Shown one piece after another: positions 36,407-45,108 of a DNA stretch of 64,000 bases (position 1 is the first letter of the stretch; each line of letters opens with the position of its first letter). Both the position numbers and the translations under genes were made by a program. This DNA comes from Chitinophagaceae bacterium DXS (GTDB taxonomy: Bacteria > Bacteroidota > Bacteroidia > Chitinophagales > Chitinophagaceae), in assembly GCA_030345135.1 (NCBI GenBank), contig CP128386.1, positions 3,435,677 through 3,499,676 on the forward strand, read 5' to 3'. The notes under the pieces are model-generated. The model was not told where the DNA came from, made no database searches, and worked only from the letters and a program-made list of their open reading frames with translations.

Positions 36407-38854
36407 TTATTTGGTCAAATTAATAATTGCAACAACTACTGCGGCCAAGGAGGCCAACGCGCTTGATACACCTATTATTTCCCCAGTCGAAAAGGCTTTT
36501 CGTTCAGGCTTTTCGGGCACGACAATTTCTGATCCAGGTTTAACTGTGGGATAGTTTTTAAAAAACAAAAAATGTCTGGTCGCCTTCGCTTTTCCATTAG
36601 CATAAAGAATATATGATTTGCTTTTTCTTCCTCTTTCCGAAACACCGCCCGCAGCCGACAAATAGTTTTTAAAACTGTAGGATTTGTCATACGGAATTTG
36701 CGTTGGGAATAACACGCTTCCGCTCACCCTAACCTGGGCATTGAATCGAGGAACAAAAAGCTCGTCGCGTCCTTTTAAAACGACATCCTCGGGAGATCCG
36801 GGGTTACGCAGTATTTTCTCTAGGTCTATGGGGATTTGGTCAAATTCTTTTATAAGATCTTCCGTAATGTTCGTACTTGAGGTGTCTTTCAACTGGGACT
36901 GAATTTTTTCAATCTTTTGTTTACGAAGGGCGGTCATTTCATTATCATCATTGTATCTTTTAACATACGCGCCCTGAATGTACGCCTCCGGAGTAAATCC
37001 TCCTGCTCTCTTTACCAAATCACTTACGCGTTCCTCTCTTTTTGATAAAACATATGGTCCCGGGTATTGGAACTGACCAGCTACTGTCACCGTTTGTAAC
37101 TCCTGGTAACCTGGCTTTTTGCGTACTGTAACAACATCAAAGGGCTGTAGTTTAATGTTGTTAGATCCTGAAGAAAGATCTCCAATATCATTTATTTCAA
37201 CAATATCACTGGCTCTAATGTCTTGTGAAGTAAGCGTATCTCGTTTTATGAGCCTTGCCACTTCAATTCTCCTGGTATATGCTCCTTCCGCTAACCCCCC
37301 GGCCTGAATAACAAGATCTTTCAAACTAATGTTATTTCCATAACTATAAAATCCGGGATTTCTTACTTCTCCTTGTACTGACACATAGTATTCATCCCTT
37401 AAATCGAAAATTGATTTAATCACAACCGAATCTTCTCTTTTCAAATTAATCTGCTCACTCCCATTGAGAACATTTTTTACATTGAATGAAAGAATTTCTT
37501 TGGTAAGATCTGGCTGCAAACGAATAATTTGCCCCCTGTCGGTATATGCATCCTCTCTAATGCCATCAGCTTTCTTTATCAGATCGCTCAACGTCATTCC
37601 TTGTGTTAACTCAAAACCTCCGCCTCTGAACACAGCCCCGGTTATTGTAACTCTATTTACATATCGCCCCAATAGTTTATCTACAGCGTAAAAATCGCCG
37701 CCTTTAGGTTGATAAGTCTCGTACTCCTTTGCAAATATGTCTTTTACCTGCAATTCCTTATCCGTGAACTGCGTAACTTTTACGGATGCTCTATATGCAC
37801 TATCAGAAAAGCCTGACGAAAATTTCAACAAATCACTAAAACTCTCGCCCGGTAATATTTCAAAAATTCCTGGTCTCTTTACATAACCGGAAATTTCCAC
37901 ACGATCTTTATATGCTGGAATGCGGATAACATCATTATCCCTTAAGTTAACATTGTCAGACTGATCACCATTTACAAGAAAACGATACAGGTCAATTTTC
38001 TTAAATAGCTTATTACTTCGGATTAGTTCAATTTCCCTAAAGCTACCGAACTGGGAAGGGCCGCCGCAAACAAACAGCGCATTAAAAGCAGTTGATAGGG
38101 ATGGCAGTGTATAGTTTCCTGGTTTGTTGCTTCCAATAATAGTCACCCGGATGCTACGTATGTTTCCAAGCGTAACGGATAATTTTGACCCGCCGTTACC
38201 CAATGTCGGATACGCAGAACGCTGCATATACCCCTTAATTCTGTCGGTTGCGGCTTCTATCGTCATTCCCCCTACCTTAATTTGGCCTACATTAGGTATA
38301 TATATCGCACCCTCTGATGAAACTGTCAAAGAATGAGCGACCTCCTGTATGCCATATACTGATATTTCAAGCTGATCGTCAGGCCCTATTTGATAATTAA
38401 GAGGTGTAGCTATGCGCAAGTTGGGTTCAAATGTAAGGGATTGATTGTTAAATAATTCAGATCCGAATATCTTGGGATCGATCAACGGCTGTGGCTTTCT
38501 ATTTGTATCGATAGACGATGAATCTTCGAAGCGATTGGGTTGAACAGTAAGCGTGTCGGAGTTTTGTTTAGAGCCAGTCAAACTCTTATTGGCATTTAAC
38601 ATGGCAATCCGCTGCTTCAGCTTATTGATCTCGTCAGGCAACATTCCTTTAGATGCAGCCATTTGTTCTGCCTGCTCCACTGTCATTCCTGACGCTCTTA
38701 GCTGTTGCTGATATTTGTAGATTTGTGCATCAGTCAACTGATCTACTTTGATTTTGCTTAAATCACCTCCCCTCAGAAGATCCTGCGAATAGACCGTTGC
38801 AACAGAAACAATTATCGCTATAGCTGAAAAATAGAATTTAAGGTACCGTTTCAT
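36407..38854 (-). CDS. SLBB-domain polysaccharide export protein (Wza-like)
   Basis: Large outer membrane/periplasmic export protein, 815 residues, about twice the length of E. coli Wza, as usual in Bacteroidota. Seen: signal peptide of about 23 residues ending VYSQ, an acidic helical region to about 130, the polysaccharide-export domain beginning YQIGPDDQLEISVYG, then several SLBB repeats recognised by segments such as VEISGYVKRPGIFEIL, YVSVQGEVRNPGFYSYG and VTVAGQFQYPGPYVL, and a C-terminal membrane segment. It is the first gene of the glycan operon, behind the promoter at 38993-39022. Confidence 0.93.
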   Translation of the reverse strand: MKRYLKFYFSAIAIIVSVATVYSQDLLRGGDLSKIKVDQLTDAQIYKYQQQLRASGMTVEQAEQMAASKGMLPDEINKLKQRIAMLNANKSLTGSKQNSDTLTVQPNRFEDSSSIDTNRKPQPLIDPKIFGSELFNNQSLTFEPNLRIATPLNYQIGPDDQLEISVYGIQEVAHSLTVSSEGAIYIPNVGQIKVGGMTIEAATDRIKGYMQRSAYPTLGNGGSKLSVTLGNIRSIRVTIIGSNKPGNYTLPSLSTAFNALFVCGGPSQFGSFREIELIRSNKLFKKIDLYRFLVNGDQSDNVNLRDNDVIRIPAYKDRVEISGYVKRPGIFEILPGESFSDLLKFSSGFSDSAYRASVKVTQFTDKELQVKDIFAKEYETYQPKGGDFYAVDKLLGRYVNRVTITGAVFRGGGFELTQGMTLSDLIKKADGIREDAYTDRGQIIRLQPDLTKEILSFNVKNVLNGSEQINLKREDSVVIKSIFDLRDEYYVSVQGEVRNPGFYSYGNNISLKDLVIQAGGLAEGAYTRRIEVARLIKRDTLTSQDIRASDIVEINDIGDLSSGSNNIKLQPFDVVTVRKKPGYQELQTVTVAGQFQYPGPYVLSKREERVSDLVKRAGGFTPEAYIQGAYVKRYNDDNEMTALRKQKIEKIQSQLKDTSSTNITEDLIKEFDQIPIDLEKILRNPGSPEDVVLKGRDELFVPRFNAQVRVSGSVLFPTQIPYDKSYSFKNYLSAAGGVSERGRKSKSYILYANGKAKATRHFLFFKNYPTVKPGSEIVVPEKPERKAFSTGEIIGVSSALASLAAVVVAIINLTK

Positions 38855-39207
38855 CCTGACTTTTTTTACATGGCTCCGCCACCTGAGTCACATACCATCA
38901 AAAAAATATCGATCAGAAAGAACGACCGATAGTATTCTTGCTTTTTCGGCTGGATGGCATATGAATCCCCCTTTGAAATTATTAACCGGCCGCAAATATA
39001 GGATTTTTATAATGCTCTCAAAAAGCCTTAAAAATGCCCAAACCGGCCTAGTTTTGAACTTATTACGTAAAATGATGCCAGTCTTCTGGCGAAATCTGAC
39101 ATGGCACCCTGGTTTGAGCAATGCCCTTATTATTAGTGATACTAATGTTTTTCTAACTTTTTCCCCCAAACCAAAACTTATTTTATCTTCCCCTCTTAAT
39201 CTTCCAT
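38855..39207. other. intergenic region, divergent promoters and operon leader
   Basis: Gap between the divergent glycan operon and DUF5009 gene. It contains the glycan promoter and an approximately 130-nt leader with a GATCGATATTTTTTT stretch and a small TGGC-GGA-GCCA hairpin just before the export gene. On the plus strand a T/C-rich segment with TATTTTAT lies about 20 nt before the DUF5009 ATG. A 113-codon minus-strand frame across this region overlaps the promoter and a real start and is not accepted as a gene. Confidence 0.6.
38993..39022 (-). promoter_or_regulatory. promoter of the glycan operon
   Basis: On the minus strand TTTG (39019-39022), an 18-nt spacer, then TATATTTG (38993-39000): a full match to the Bacteroidota -33/-7 consensus. 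Transcription would start near 38986, leaving a leader of about 130 nt before the export-protein ATG. Confidence 0.7.
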
Positions 39208-40380
39208 ATGTCCCAACGTTATTATTCACTGGATGTGTTTAGAGGAGCAACTGTTGCATTTATGATCATGGTGAACAACCAGGCCGGCCCGGCTTATGAA
39301 TTGCTTGACCATGCACCATGGCACGGATATACGCCGACTGACCTTGTGTTTCCATTTTTCCTTTTTGCTGTTGGCAACGCGATGGCTTTTGTGATGCCGA
39401 GGTTTGAGCAGGCTGGGACAAATGTGTTTCTCAAAAAAGTGATTAAGAGAAGTTTATTGATATTTCTGATCGGCCTCTTTTTGAACTGGTGCCCGTTTTT
39501 GAGATGGAGCCATGATCACCTTGTGTTCAAGGGATGGACCTGGGTTAATGATAGTGGCAAAATTCAGGGCGTGCGCGTTATGGGCGTGCTGCAACGCATA
39601 GCATTGTGTTATCTGTTTGCTTCGCTTATCGTTTACTTTTTTAAAACAAAGGGCGCATATTATATCAGTATAATTATTCTGCTTGCCTATTGGGTGCTGT
39701 GTGCAATGCTTGGCGATCCTAATGATCCTTACAGCTTGCAGGGTTATTTTGGAACAATGCTGGATGTGCGTTTATTTGGAGAGCCACATGTATATCATGG
39801 TGAAGGCGTGCCTTTTGATCCGGAAGGACTGGCGAGTACTTTGCCTGCAATTGTACAGGTTGTGTTTGGTTACCTGGTTGGACAATACATTCAACAAAAA
39901 GGAAAGAATTATGAAATGCTGTCTAATCTTTTTGTGGCTGGATTTATTCTCTTTATTGCCGGTGTATGCTGGGGCGAAGTGTTTCCGATCAACAAGAAAA
40001 TATGGACAAGCAGTTATGTGTTACTCACCTCTGGCCTGGCTGCACTTATTCTTGGTGTATGCATCTATTTGCTTGAATTTAAAGAAGTTAAAGGATGGTG
40101 GAGCAGGTTTTTTGATGTGTTTGGAAAGAACCCGTTATTCATATTTGTTTTGAGTGGTTTTTTGCCACGTGTATTGGGATTGATCAGAATCGAAAATGGC
40201 ATCAACAGTGATGGATCAGTTAGCTATCTTTCGCCGTTTAGCTGGTTGTATGAGCATGTATGCAAACCGGTATCTGACAATCTGAAAAATGGATCTTTAT
40301 TCTATTCAATTATACTCATTTTAATATACTGGTTGATAGTTTATGTAATGGATAAAAGGAAGATTTACATGAAGGTATAG
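39208..40380 (+). CDS. DUF5009 / HGSNAT-like membrane acyltransferase
   Basis: Integral membrane protein of 390 residues related to heparan-alpha-glucosaminide N-acetyltransferase. Seen: YYSLDVFRGATVAFMIMVNN with the family DxxRG motif, HAPWHGYTPTDLVFPFFLFAVG with the conserved His, GVRVMGVLQRIALCYL, and about ten hydrophobic segments. Family members transfer acyl groups to amino sugars across membranes. In Bacteroidota they are common and usually uncharacterised. It is transcribed away from the glycan operon, so a direct link with it is possible but unproven. Confidence 0.88.
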   Translation: MSQRYYSLDVFRGATVAFMIMVNNQAGPAYELLDHAPWHGYTPTDLVFPFFLFAVGNAMAFVMPRFEQAGTNVFLKKVIKRSLLIFLIGLFLNWCPFLRWSHDHLVFKGWTWVNDSGKIQGVRVMGVLQRIALCYLFASLIVYFFKTKGAYYISIIILLAYWVLCAMLGDPNDPYSLQGYFGTMLDVRLFGEPHVYHGEGVPFDPEGLASTLPAIVQVVFGYLVGQYIQQKGKNYEMLSNLFVAGFILFIAGVCWGEVFPINKKIWTSSYVLLTSGLAALILGVCIYLLEFKEVKGWWSRFFDVFGKNPLFIFVLSGFLPRVLGLIRIENGINSDGSVSYLSPFSWLYEHVCKPVSDNLKNGSLFYSIILILIYWLIVYVMDKRKIYMKV

Positions 40381-40453
40381 TACGCAAACCTTTGCGCTAT
40401 TTTTTGAATGTCCCAATCGCGCAAAACGCCATTACCGATTGCATTACAGCGAT

Positions 40454-40467
40454 TAGAGATATCTCTA
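40454..40467. promoter_or_regulatory. perfect 14-bp palindrome upstream of the sigma-factor gene
   Basis: TAGAGATATCTCTA reads the same on both strands and lies about 100 bp before the sigma-factor ATG and 65 bp before its promoter candidate. It could be an operator for a dimeric regulator. Confidence 0.35.
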
Positions 40468-40507
40468 TCACTATCGTACATTTTTTAAATAAATCTTGTC
40501 AGATCAC

Positions 40508-40538
40508 TTGCATTTGGTGTTGTGGTTGTTTAATTTTA
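40508..40538 (+). promoter_or_regulatory. promoter candidate of the ECF sigma gene
   Basis: TTG at 40508-40510, a 20-nt spacer and TAATTTTA at 40531-40538 (7 of 8 bases). It agrees with the ATG at 40565 and argues against an upstream TTG start at 40496. Confidence 0.3.
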
Positions 40539-40564
40539 TAAAGACACCTTTAAACAGTCACATT

Positions 40565-41065
40565 ATGCAAGCACCAGAATTCAATCAAATTCTGTTAAGC
40601 AATGCGGAGTTCTTAAAACCCTTTGCTATAACATTAACCCGGGACACAGAAGCTGCCAAAGACTTGTTTCAAGAGACTTTATACAAGGCGTTAGCCAACA
40701 AAGACAAGTACAATATTGGCACTAATATTAAAGCATGGTTGTATACCATCATGCGTAATATTTTTATCAACAATTATCGCAGACGATTCAGACAAAACAC
40801 CATTTTTGATGCAACGCCTAATGATGCTTTTTTAAATTATGTTCAAATTACCGCCGCAAATATTGCAACAAGTAATATGAACATAAAAGAGATGCAGGAC
40901 GCTGTTCATCATCTTCCTGAGATCTTCAAAAAGCCATTTTTGCTGTATTTCGACGGGTTTAAATACCACGAAATAGCAGACATGCTTGGAGAACCTTTGG
41001 GCACTATTAAAAGCCGGATACATTTCGCCAGAAAACTGCTTAAAATTCAAATCGAACGATTCTAG
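40565..41065 (+). CDS. RNA polymerase sigma factor, ECF type
   Basis: Sigma-70 family protein of 166 residues. Seen: region 2 with FAITLTRDTEAAKDLFQETL and the -10-recognition helix TNIKAWLYTIMRNIFINNYRR, and region 4 with LPEIFKKPFLLYFDGFKYHEIADMLGEPLGTIKSRIHFARK. No FecR-type or other anti-sigma gene lies beside it, so its control is not evident from context. Its ATG is used rather than an in-frame TTG 69 nt upstream. Confidence 0.93.
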   Translation: MQAPEFNQILLSNAEFLKPFAITLTRDTEAAKDLFQETLYKALANKDKYNIGTNIKAWLYTIMRNIFINNYRRRFRQNTIFDATPNDAFLNYVQITAANIATSNMNIKEMQDAVHHLPEIFKKPFLLYFDGFKYHEIADMLGEPLGTIKSRIHFARKLLKIQIERF

Positions 41066-41209
41066 TCCATTTTCTCAGATTCTCCAGGTTCTTTTTCTCT
41101 GTCCCCCATGTAATTCAGCCTTAACCGTATCTCTCGTAATTTAATTGCACTCTTTACGTACCGAAAAAAAATTACCATTGTAATAATGGCTAATCCTTAC
41201 TTTTATTGC

Positions 41210-41776
41210 ATGGAACATGTGATACTAGTTAATGATAAGGACGAAGCCATTGGTGAAATGGAAAAAATGGAAGCGCACGAAAAGGCCTTGCTTCACCGGG
41301 CGTTTAGTGTATTTATATTCAACAAAAAAGGCGAGATGCTTCTTCAACAGAGAGCACTTAAAAAGTATCACAGCGGCGGCTTGTGGACCAATGCCTGTTG
41401 CAGTCACCCCAAGCCGAATGAAGATACCTCTGCAAGCGCTTTAAGGAGATTGAGAGAAGAACTTGGTTTTGAAACAGATCTGTCGAAAATTTTTGAATTT
41501 ACTTACCAGGCTTCCTTTCCAAACGGCCTGACTGAAAACGAATTTGATCACGTATTTGTCGGTACATACAACGGACGAATTGAACCCAATCCCGAAGAGG
41601 TAAATGACTATTGCTTTAAAACAATGGAAGATATTGCCGCTTCACTTCAGTCTCATCCGCATAAATATACCGTGTGGTTCCATATTGCTTTTGGTAAAGT
41701 ACATGATTGGTGGAAGCAGCATGTGACCAGCCTCGCGGCTTCTGCTGTTGAAAACATTGTAACTAAACAATCCTAG
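41210..41776 (+). CDS. idi: isopentenyl-diphosphate delta-isomerase, type I
   Basis: Nudix-fold isomerase interconverting IPP and DMAPP for isoprenoid synthesis, 188 residues from this ATG. Seen: EHVILVNDKDEAIG, LLHRAFSVFIFN, WTNACCSHPK with the active-site Cys64 and His66, a RRLREELGF Nudix-box core and ENEFDHVFVG with the catalytic Glu. An ATG at 41186 would add eight residues; the later start aligns with E. coli Idi. It is a single gene closed by a strong terminator. Confidence 0.94.
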   Translation: MEHVILVNDKDEAIGEMEKMEAHEKALLHRAFSVFIFNKKGEMLLQQRALKKYHSGGLWTNACCSHPKPNEDTSASALRRLREELGFETDLSKIFEFTYQASFPNGLTENEFDHVFVGTYNGRIEPNPEEVNDYCFKTMEDIAASLQSHPHKYTVWFHIAFGKVHDWWKQHVTSLAASAVENIVTKQS

Positions 41777-41792
41777 TTTTTTTCAAACAAAT

Positions 41793-41828
41793 AAAAAAGG
41801 GAGCGCATTCACATTCGCTCCCTTTTTT
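41793..41828. terminator. bidirectional terminator, idi / HlyD-type adaptor
   Basis: AAAAAAGGGAGCG pairs perfectly with CGCTCCCTTTTTT around a 10-nt loop, between convergent genes. Confidence 0.95.
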
Positions 41829-41843
41829 ATTGAATAAACTTTT

Positions 41844-43232
41844 TTATTTCTTAAAATTCTGCACCAACTGATCCTTCGGAACAACCTTTACCTTCATTCC
41901 ATCTTTCAGCTGTTTACTCACTAAATCATACGGACCAGTTATTACCTGCAATGAATCAGACAAGCCGCTATCAACCTGGATGTAATTCAAATCCTGTATT
42001 GATGTGGTTACCTTTTGCTTCTTTACTGTCCCATCTTTTTGCAGCACAAACACAACCTCATCTATTCCTTCATCGCCGGCAACAGGCTGTGGATCAGCAT
42101 CCGATGATGATTTATCATCTTTCTTATCTTTTTTATCGTCCTTGTCTTTGCTGTTGGTCGGTGCATCATTTTTATCCCGTGTAGTTACTGCATTCAACGG
42201 GACAGAGAGCACATTTACATTGGTTTTGGTTTGAATATCAGCACTGGCTGTCATATTCGGACGGAAAGGGAAACCTTTACCGGAAACAATCAGATCTTTA
42301 TAACTATCCTGCAACAAACGGATATGCACTTTATAGTTTGTTACTGTTGTAGACGATGATGAACTTGCGGAAGTGCTTGTTGTTGTATTCGGATTTGCTA
42401 TCTTATAAACTATTCCCTTGAATTTTCTGTTGTTATAAGCGTCCACTTCAACCAATGCAGTATCGCCATATTTTACTTTAGGGATATCATTTTCTCCCAC
42501 ATCCACCTGCGCCTCAATGCTGGCAAGGTCTGCAATGCGCATCATTTCTGTTCCGGCCATCTGGGCTGTACCTACTACCCTTTCGCCTTTTTTCACAGCT
42601 AACAGGCTTATTACGCCATCCATTGGAGCCACAATTGTCGTACGGCCCACATCTTTCTGCGCCCGGTTAAGACTGGCCTGAGCGCTTTGTACATTTGCCT
42701 GGTTTGCCATGATTCCGCTCTGAGCAGCATCATAATTTGCCTTGGCAGAAAGATATGCCTGTTGCGATTGCTCAAATTCTGACTGAGATATAACCTTCTG
42801 GTCCAGCAGTGTTTTTTGTCTTTTATACGCTGCTTCAGTCTGATCAAGCGTGGCTTTTAAGGCTCCGAGCTGTTGCTTTGAATTGGACACCTGCGCCTGG
42901 GACTGCGCGACTACAGCAGCGGCCTGATCGCGTGTTGAGGCGTAAATATCTGCGTAAATCTTCACCAACACCTGGCCCTTTTTAACGGTATCTCCTTCTT
43001 CAACATTCAGCTCCACTATTTCACCTGAAATGTCGGAACTCACTTTTACTTCCACTTCAGGATAGATCTTACCGCTCGCGGTTACCGTCTCAATTATCGT
43101 ACGTTTTAGCGGTTTTTCTGCAGTTACCTTAGCACCTTCGTCTTTGCCAAAAACGCCGGCTTTACTAAGACCAACAAGCAGTACTACAAGTACTATCAGA
43201 ATACCGATGATCCATTTTAATTTTTTGCTCAT
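41844..43232 (-). CDS. periplasmic adaptor subunit (HlyD/MacA-like)
   Basis: Membrane fusion protein of 462 residues. Seen: an N-terminal membrane anchor (WIIGILIVLVVLLVGLSKAG), a lipoyl half-motif (VSSDISGEIVELNVEEGDTV), a coiled-coil hairpin of about 130 residues (98-200), the second lipoyl half (TTIVAPMDGVISLLAVKKGE), beta-barrel and membrane-proximal domains. A Lys/Asp-rich low-complexity linker at about 365-390 interrupts the C-terminal part and is unusual. It is preceded by a TolC gene in the same orientation; the ABC or RND pump is not in this window on that strand, so it may be encoded elsewhere. Confidence 0.92.
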   Translation of the reverse strand: MSKKLKWIIGILIVLVVLLVGLSKAGVFGKDEGAKVTAEKPLKRTIIETVTASGKIYPEVEVKVSSDISGEIVELNVEEGDTVKKGQVLVKIYADIYASTRDQAAAVVAQSQAQVSNSKQQLGALKATLDQTEAAYKRQKTLLDQKVISQSEFEQSQQAYLSAKANYDAAQSGIMANQANVQSAQASLNRAQKDVGRTTIVAPMDGVISLLAVKKGERVVGTAQMAGTEMMRIADLASIEAQVDVGENDIPKVKYGDTALVEVDAYNNRKFKGIVYKIANPNTTTSTSASSSSSTTVTNYKVHIRLLQDSYKDLIVSGKGFPFRPNMTASADIQTKTNVNVLSVPLNAVTTRDKNDAPTNSKDKDDKKDKKDDKSSSDADPQPVAGDEGIDEVVFVLQKDGTVKKQKVTTSIQDLNYIQVDSGLSDSLQVITGPYDLVSKQLKDGMKVKVVPKDQLVQNFKK

Positions 43233-43300
43233 AGATGGATGAATTTATAACTATTTGCCCGCAGGCAGAATATTCATTTATTATGAAGTATAATGATTGT

Positions 43301-44761
43301 TTACTCAAGCCTTATACCTTGTCCTTTGTAAAATTCCAGCAGTTTCATTTTAAAAACATAATCGTACTGATTATTCAGCTGCTGAAGTTTTGCCCTCAAC
43401 AAGTTATTCTGATTGGTTATAAGATCGATTGTAGACAATAACCCAACCTCATATCGTTTACTGGCATAATCATACGCTTTTTGCGAAGTTTCCACAGTCT
43501 TGAAGCCCATAAAATACTTCTGCATCGAGGCTGTTGCATTTGTATAGGCAGTGTATATATCATTTTTCAATTTAAGATCAGCACCATGCTGTTGAATTTT
43601 CAGATTCTGTAAATCGAGTTGGGACCGCTGGTAGTTGATACGATAGCTACCGGTGTTATTAAATATTGGAACCGTCATGGTAAGTCCAATGGCTTGCCTG
43701 AAGTTCTGATCCATCTGGCCCCAATAGCCATCCCACAAAGTAAAAAAGGATCGTCGTATTTGATCGTAATGAACTTGTGGCTGAAAAACATTGTAATTTG
43801 AACCGTTGACATCAACAAAATAGGATGTGGGTGTTTTCCCAATCACCGTAACGCTATTGTAGTCAACGCTTTTTGTCGGGTTCGAAAAGTTGGACGCCAA
43901 ATTATAACCCAAATAGAAATTGGGGTACAGTGTAGCCTTACTCGCTTTTATAGCGCTCTCTGCTCCCTTTATCCTCAACGCATAGGCTTTTTGCAATGGC
44001 TGATTATTAATTGCCATGCCGAATACAACGTCCGGTGCAAGGTCCGCAATAGGCTCAATCGGGATCTTGTCTACAGGAGGTGTATCTACTTCAAAAGGAA
44101 CAGCAGCATCTAAATTAAGAACACCTTTCAGCGTAAGAATGCTTAAATCAAAATTAGATTTTGCAGTTACCAAATTACTGCTGTCGGTAGCAAGTTGAGA
44201 TTCCAGTTCTGCGAGGTTTAATTCCGGCAACGCACCGGCATCAACTTTCTTTTTTGTTATATCATACTGAGATTTTGTCTGCGATACCTGAACCTCTGCG
44301 ATGTTTATTTGCTCCTTAGCGGAAAGGACCTGCAGATAATAATTTGCCACATTTAGCGATACATCATTTGCATTCTTTTCTACATCTGTAAAAGCGGCCT
44401 GCGTGTTATACTCATTTGCGTGGATATTTTGTTTTACCTGTCCGAAACCAAAGATTTGCAATCCACCCTGCAGAGCCATCCCCTGGTAAAGTAGTTGAGT
44501 GGTCGTGAACTGGTTTGTTGTAGGATCAATAGAACGGCCAAACTGAAAGCCAATATTAGGCGAAAAACTCATACTCGGGATCTTGGCGTATTTGGCTTGT
44601 TTTAGCTGAAGTGCAGTGATTCTTGCCTGGACATCAGCCTGCCTCACAGAAACGTTATTCTTAACCGCATAATCCACACACCGCTTTAAATCCCATTTGT
44701 CCTGTGCAATAGAACTTATTGTGACAATAAGTGCAATTAGAGTTAGAGCATAGTTCTTCAT
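43301..44761 (-). CDS. TolC-family outer membrane efflux protein
   Basis: Outer membrane channel protein of 486 residues. Seen: a signal peptide of about 19 residues ending SIAQ, then the duplicated helical-barrel architecture with WDLKRCVDYAVKNNVSVRQA at the start, DAGALPELNLAELESQL in repeat one and RYEVGLLSTIDLITNQNNLL in repeat two. It forms a two-gene unit with the downstream adaptor (68-nt gap) and probably serves a MacB-type or RND exporter. The minus-strand TATTTTTG at 44766-44773 lies four bases before its ATG. Confidence 0.93.
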   Translation of the reverse strand: MKNYALTLIALIVTISSIAQDKWDLKRCVDYAVKNNVSVRQADVQARITALQLKQAKYAKIPSMSFSPNIGFQFGRSIDPTTNQFTTTQLLYQGMALQGGLQIFGFGQVKQNIHANEYNTQAAFTDVEKNANDVSLNVANYYLQVLSAKEQINIAEVQVSQTKSQYDITKKKVDAGALPELNLAELESQLATDSSNLVTAKSNFDLSILTLKGVLNLDAAVPFEVDTPPVDKIPIEPIADLAPDVVFGMAINNQPLQKAYALRIKGAESAIKASKATLYPNFYLGYNLASNFSNPTKSVDYNSVTVIGKTPTSYFVDVNGSNYNVFQPQVHYDQIRRSFFTLWDGYWGQMDQNFRQAIGLTMTVPIFNNTGSYRINYQRSQLDLQNLKIQQHGADLKLKNDIYTAYTNATASMQKYFMGFKTVETSQKAYDYASKRYEVGLLSTIDLITNQNNLLRAKLQQLNNQYDYVFKMKLLEFYKGQGIRLE

Positions 44762-44880
44762 ATATCAAAAATATAAGAAAGCATTTCCCGTCACGTTAAA
44801 ATTAGATGAACGGAAAAATAAGTTTACGCACAAGTTAACACGCATTTGCCAAAAATTCTATGCATGTAAATAATTTTTAA

Positions 44881-45027
44881 TAGCTATGGGCTATCAGCTT
44901 TCAGCCATCAGCCGGGCACAAGGTTTCAGGTATCAGGTGTAAGGCGTGAGGATTGAGGATTGAGGCATGAGGGTTGCGGTAAAAGCTCGAGGCGTGAAGA
45001 TTGATGTAAAAGGCCTCGGGCTTAAGG
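44881..45027 (+). repeat. heptamer array 4 (AGCT-type changing to AGG-type)
   Basis: Twenty-one consecutive 7-nt steps without loss of phase. The first four are of the AGCTATC type; from about 44916 the units become nnnnAGG (TTTCAGG, TATCAGG, TGTAAGG, CGTGAGG, ATTGAGG twice) and then more divergent. One array therefore carries two unit families in one frame. Confidence 0.85.
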
Positions 45028-45034
45028 TGCCAAC

Positions 45035-45082
45035 TCTTACGATCTTACTTTCTTACTATCTTACGGTCTTACGGTTTTACAC
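45035..45082 (+). repeat. octamer array (TCTTACnn units)
   Basis: Six 8-nt units (TCTTACGA, TCTTACTT, TCTTACTA, TCTTACGG twice, TTTTACAC). The last unit supplies the possible -33 TTTT of the helicase promoter. Confidence 0.85.
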
Positions 45083-45104
45083 GTCTTCCTTGGTCTTATC
45101 TTTG
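45075..45104 (+). promoter_or_regulatory. promoter candidate of the helicase-nuclease gene
   Basis: TTTT at 45075-45078, an 18-nt spacer and TATCTTTG at 45097-45104, a full -7 match. The ATG at 45109 begins four nt later, so the transcript would be leaderless or nearly so. Confidence 0.45.
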
Positions 45105-45108
45105 TCTC

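Larger units (their letters stand above)
44762..45108. other. intergenic region filled by repeats
   Basis: Divergent gap between tolC and the helicase-nuclease gene. About 120 nt next to tolC are unique and AT-rich; the rest is a heptamer array and an octamer array that run up to the helicase promoter. No gene is seen. Confidence 0.75.

Noticed and set aside
38888-39229. 113-codon minus-strand frame upstream of the glycan operon
   Set aside because: It covers the glycan promoter and the start of the DUF5009 gene on the other strand and shows no protein family features.
44881-45082. Possible CRISPR array
   Set aside because: Units are 7-8 nt, degenerate and without spacers; no cas genes in the window.
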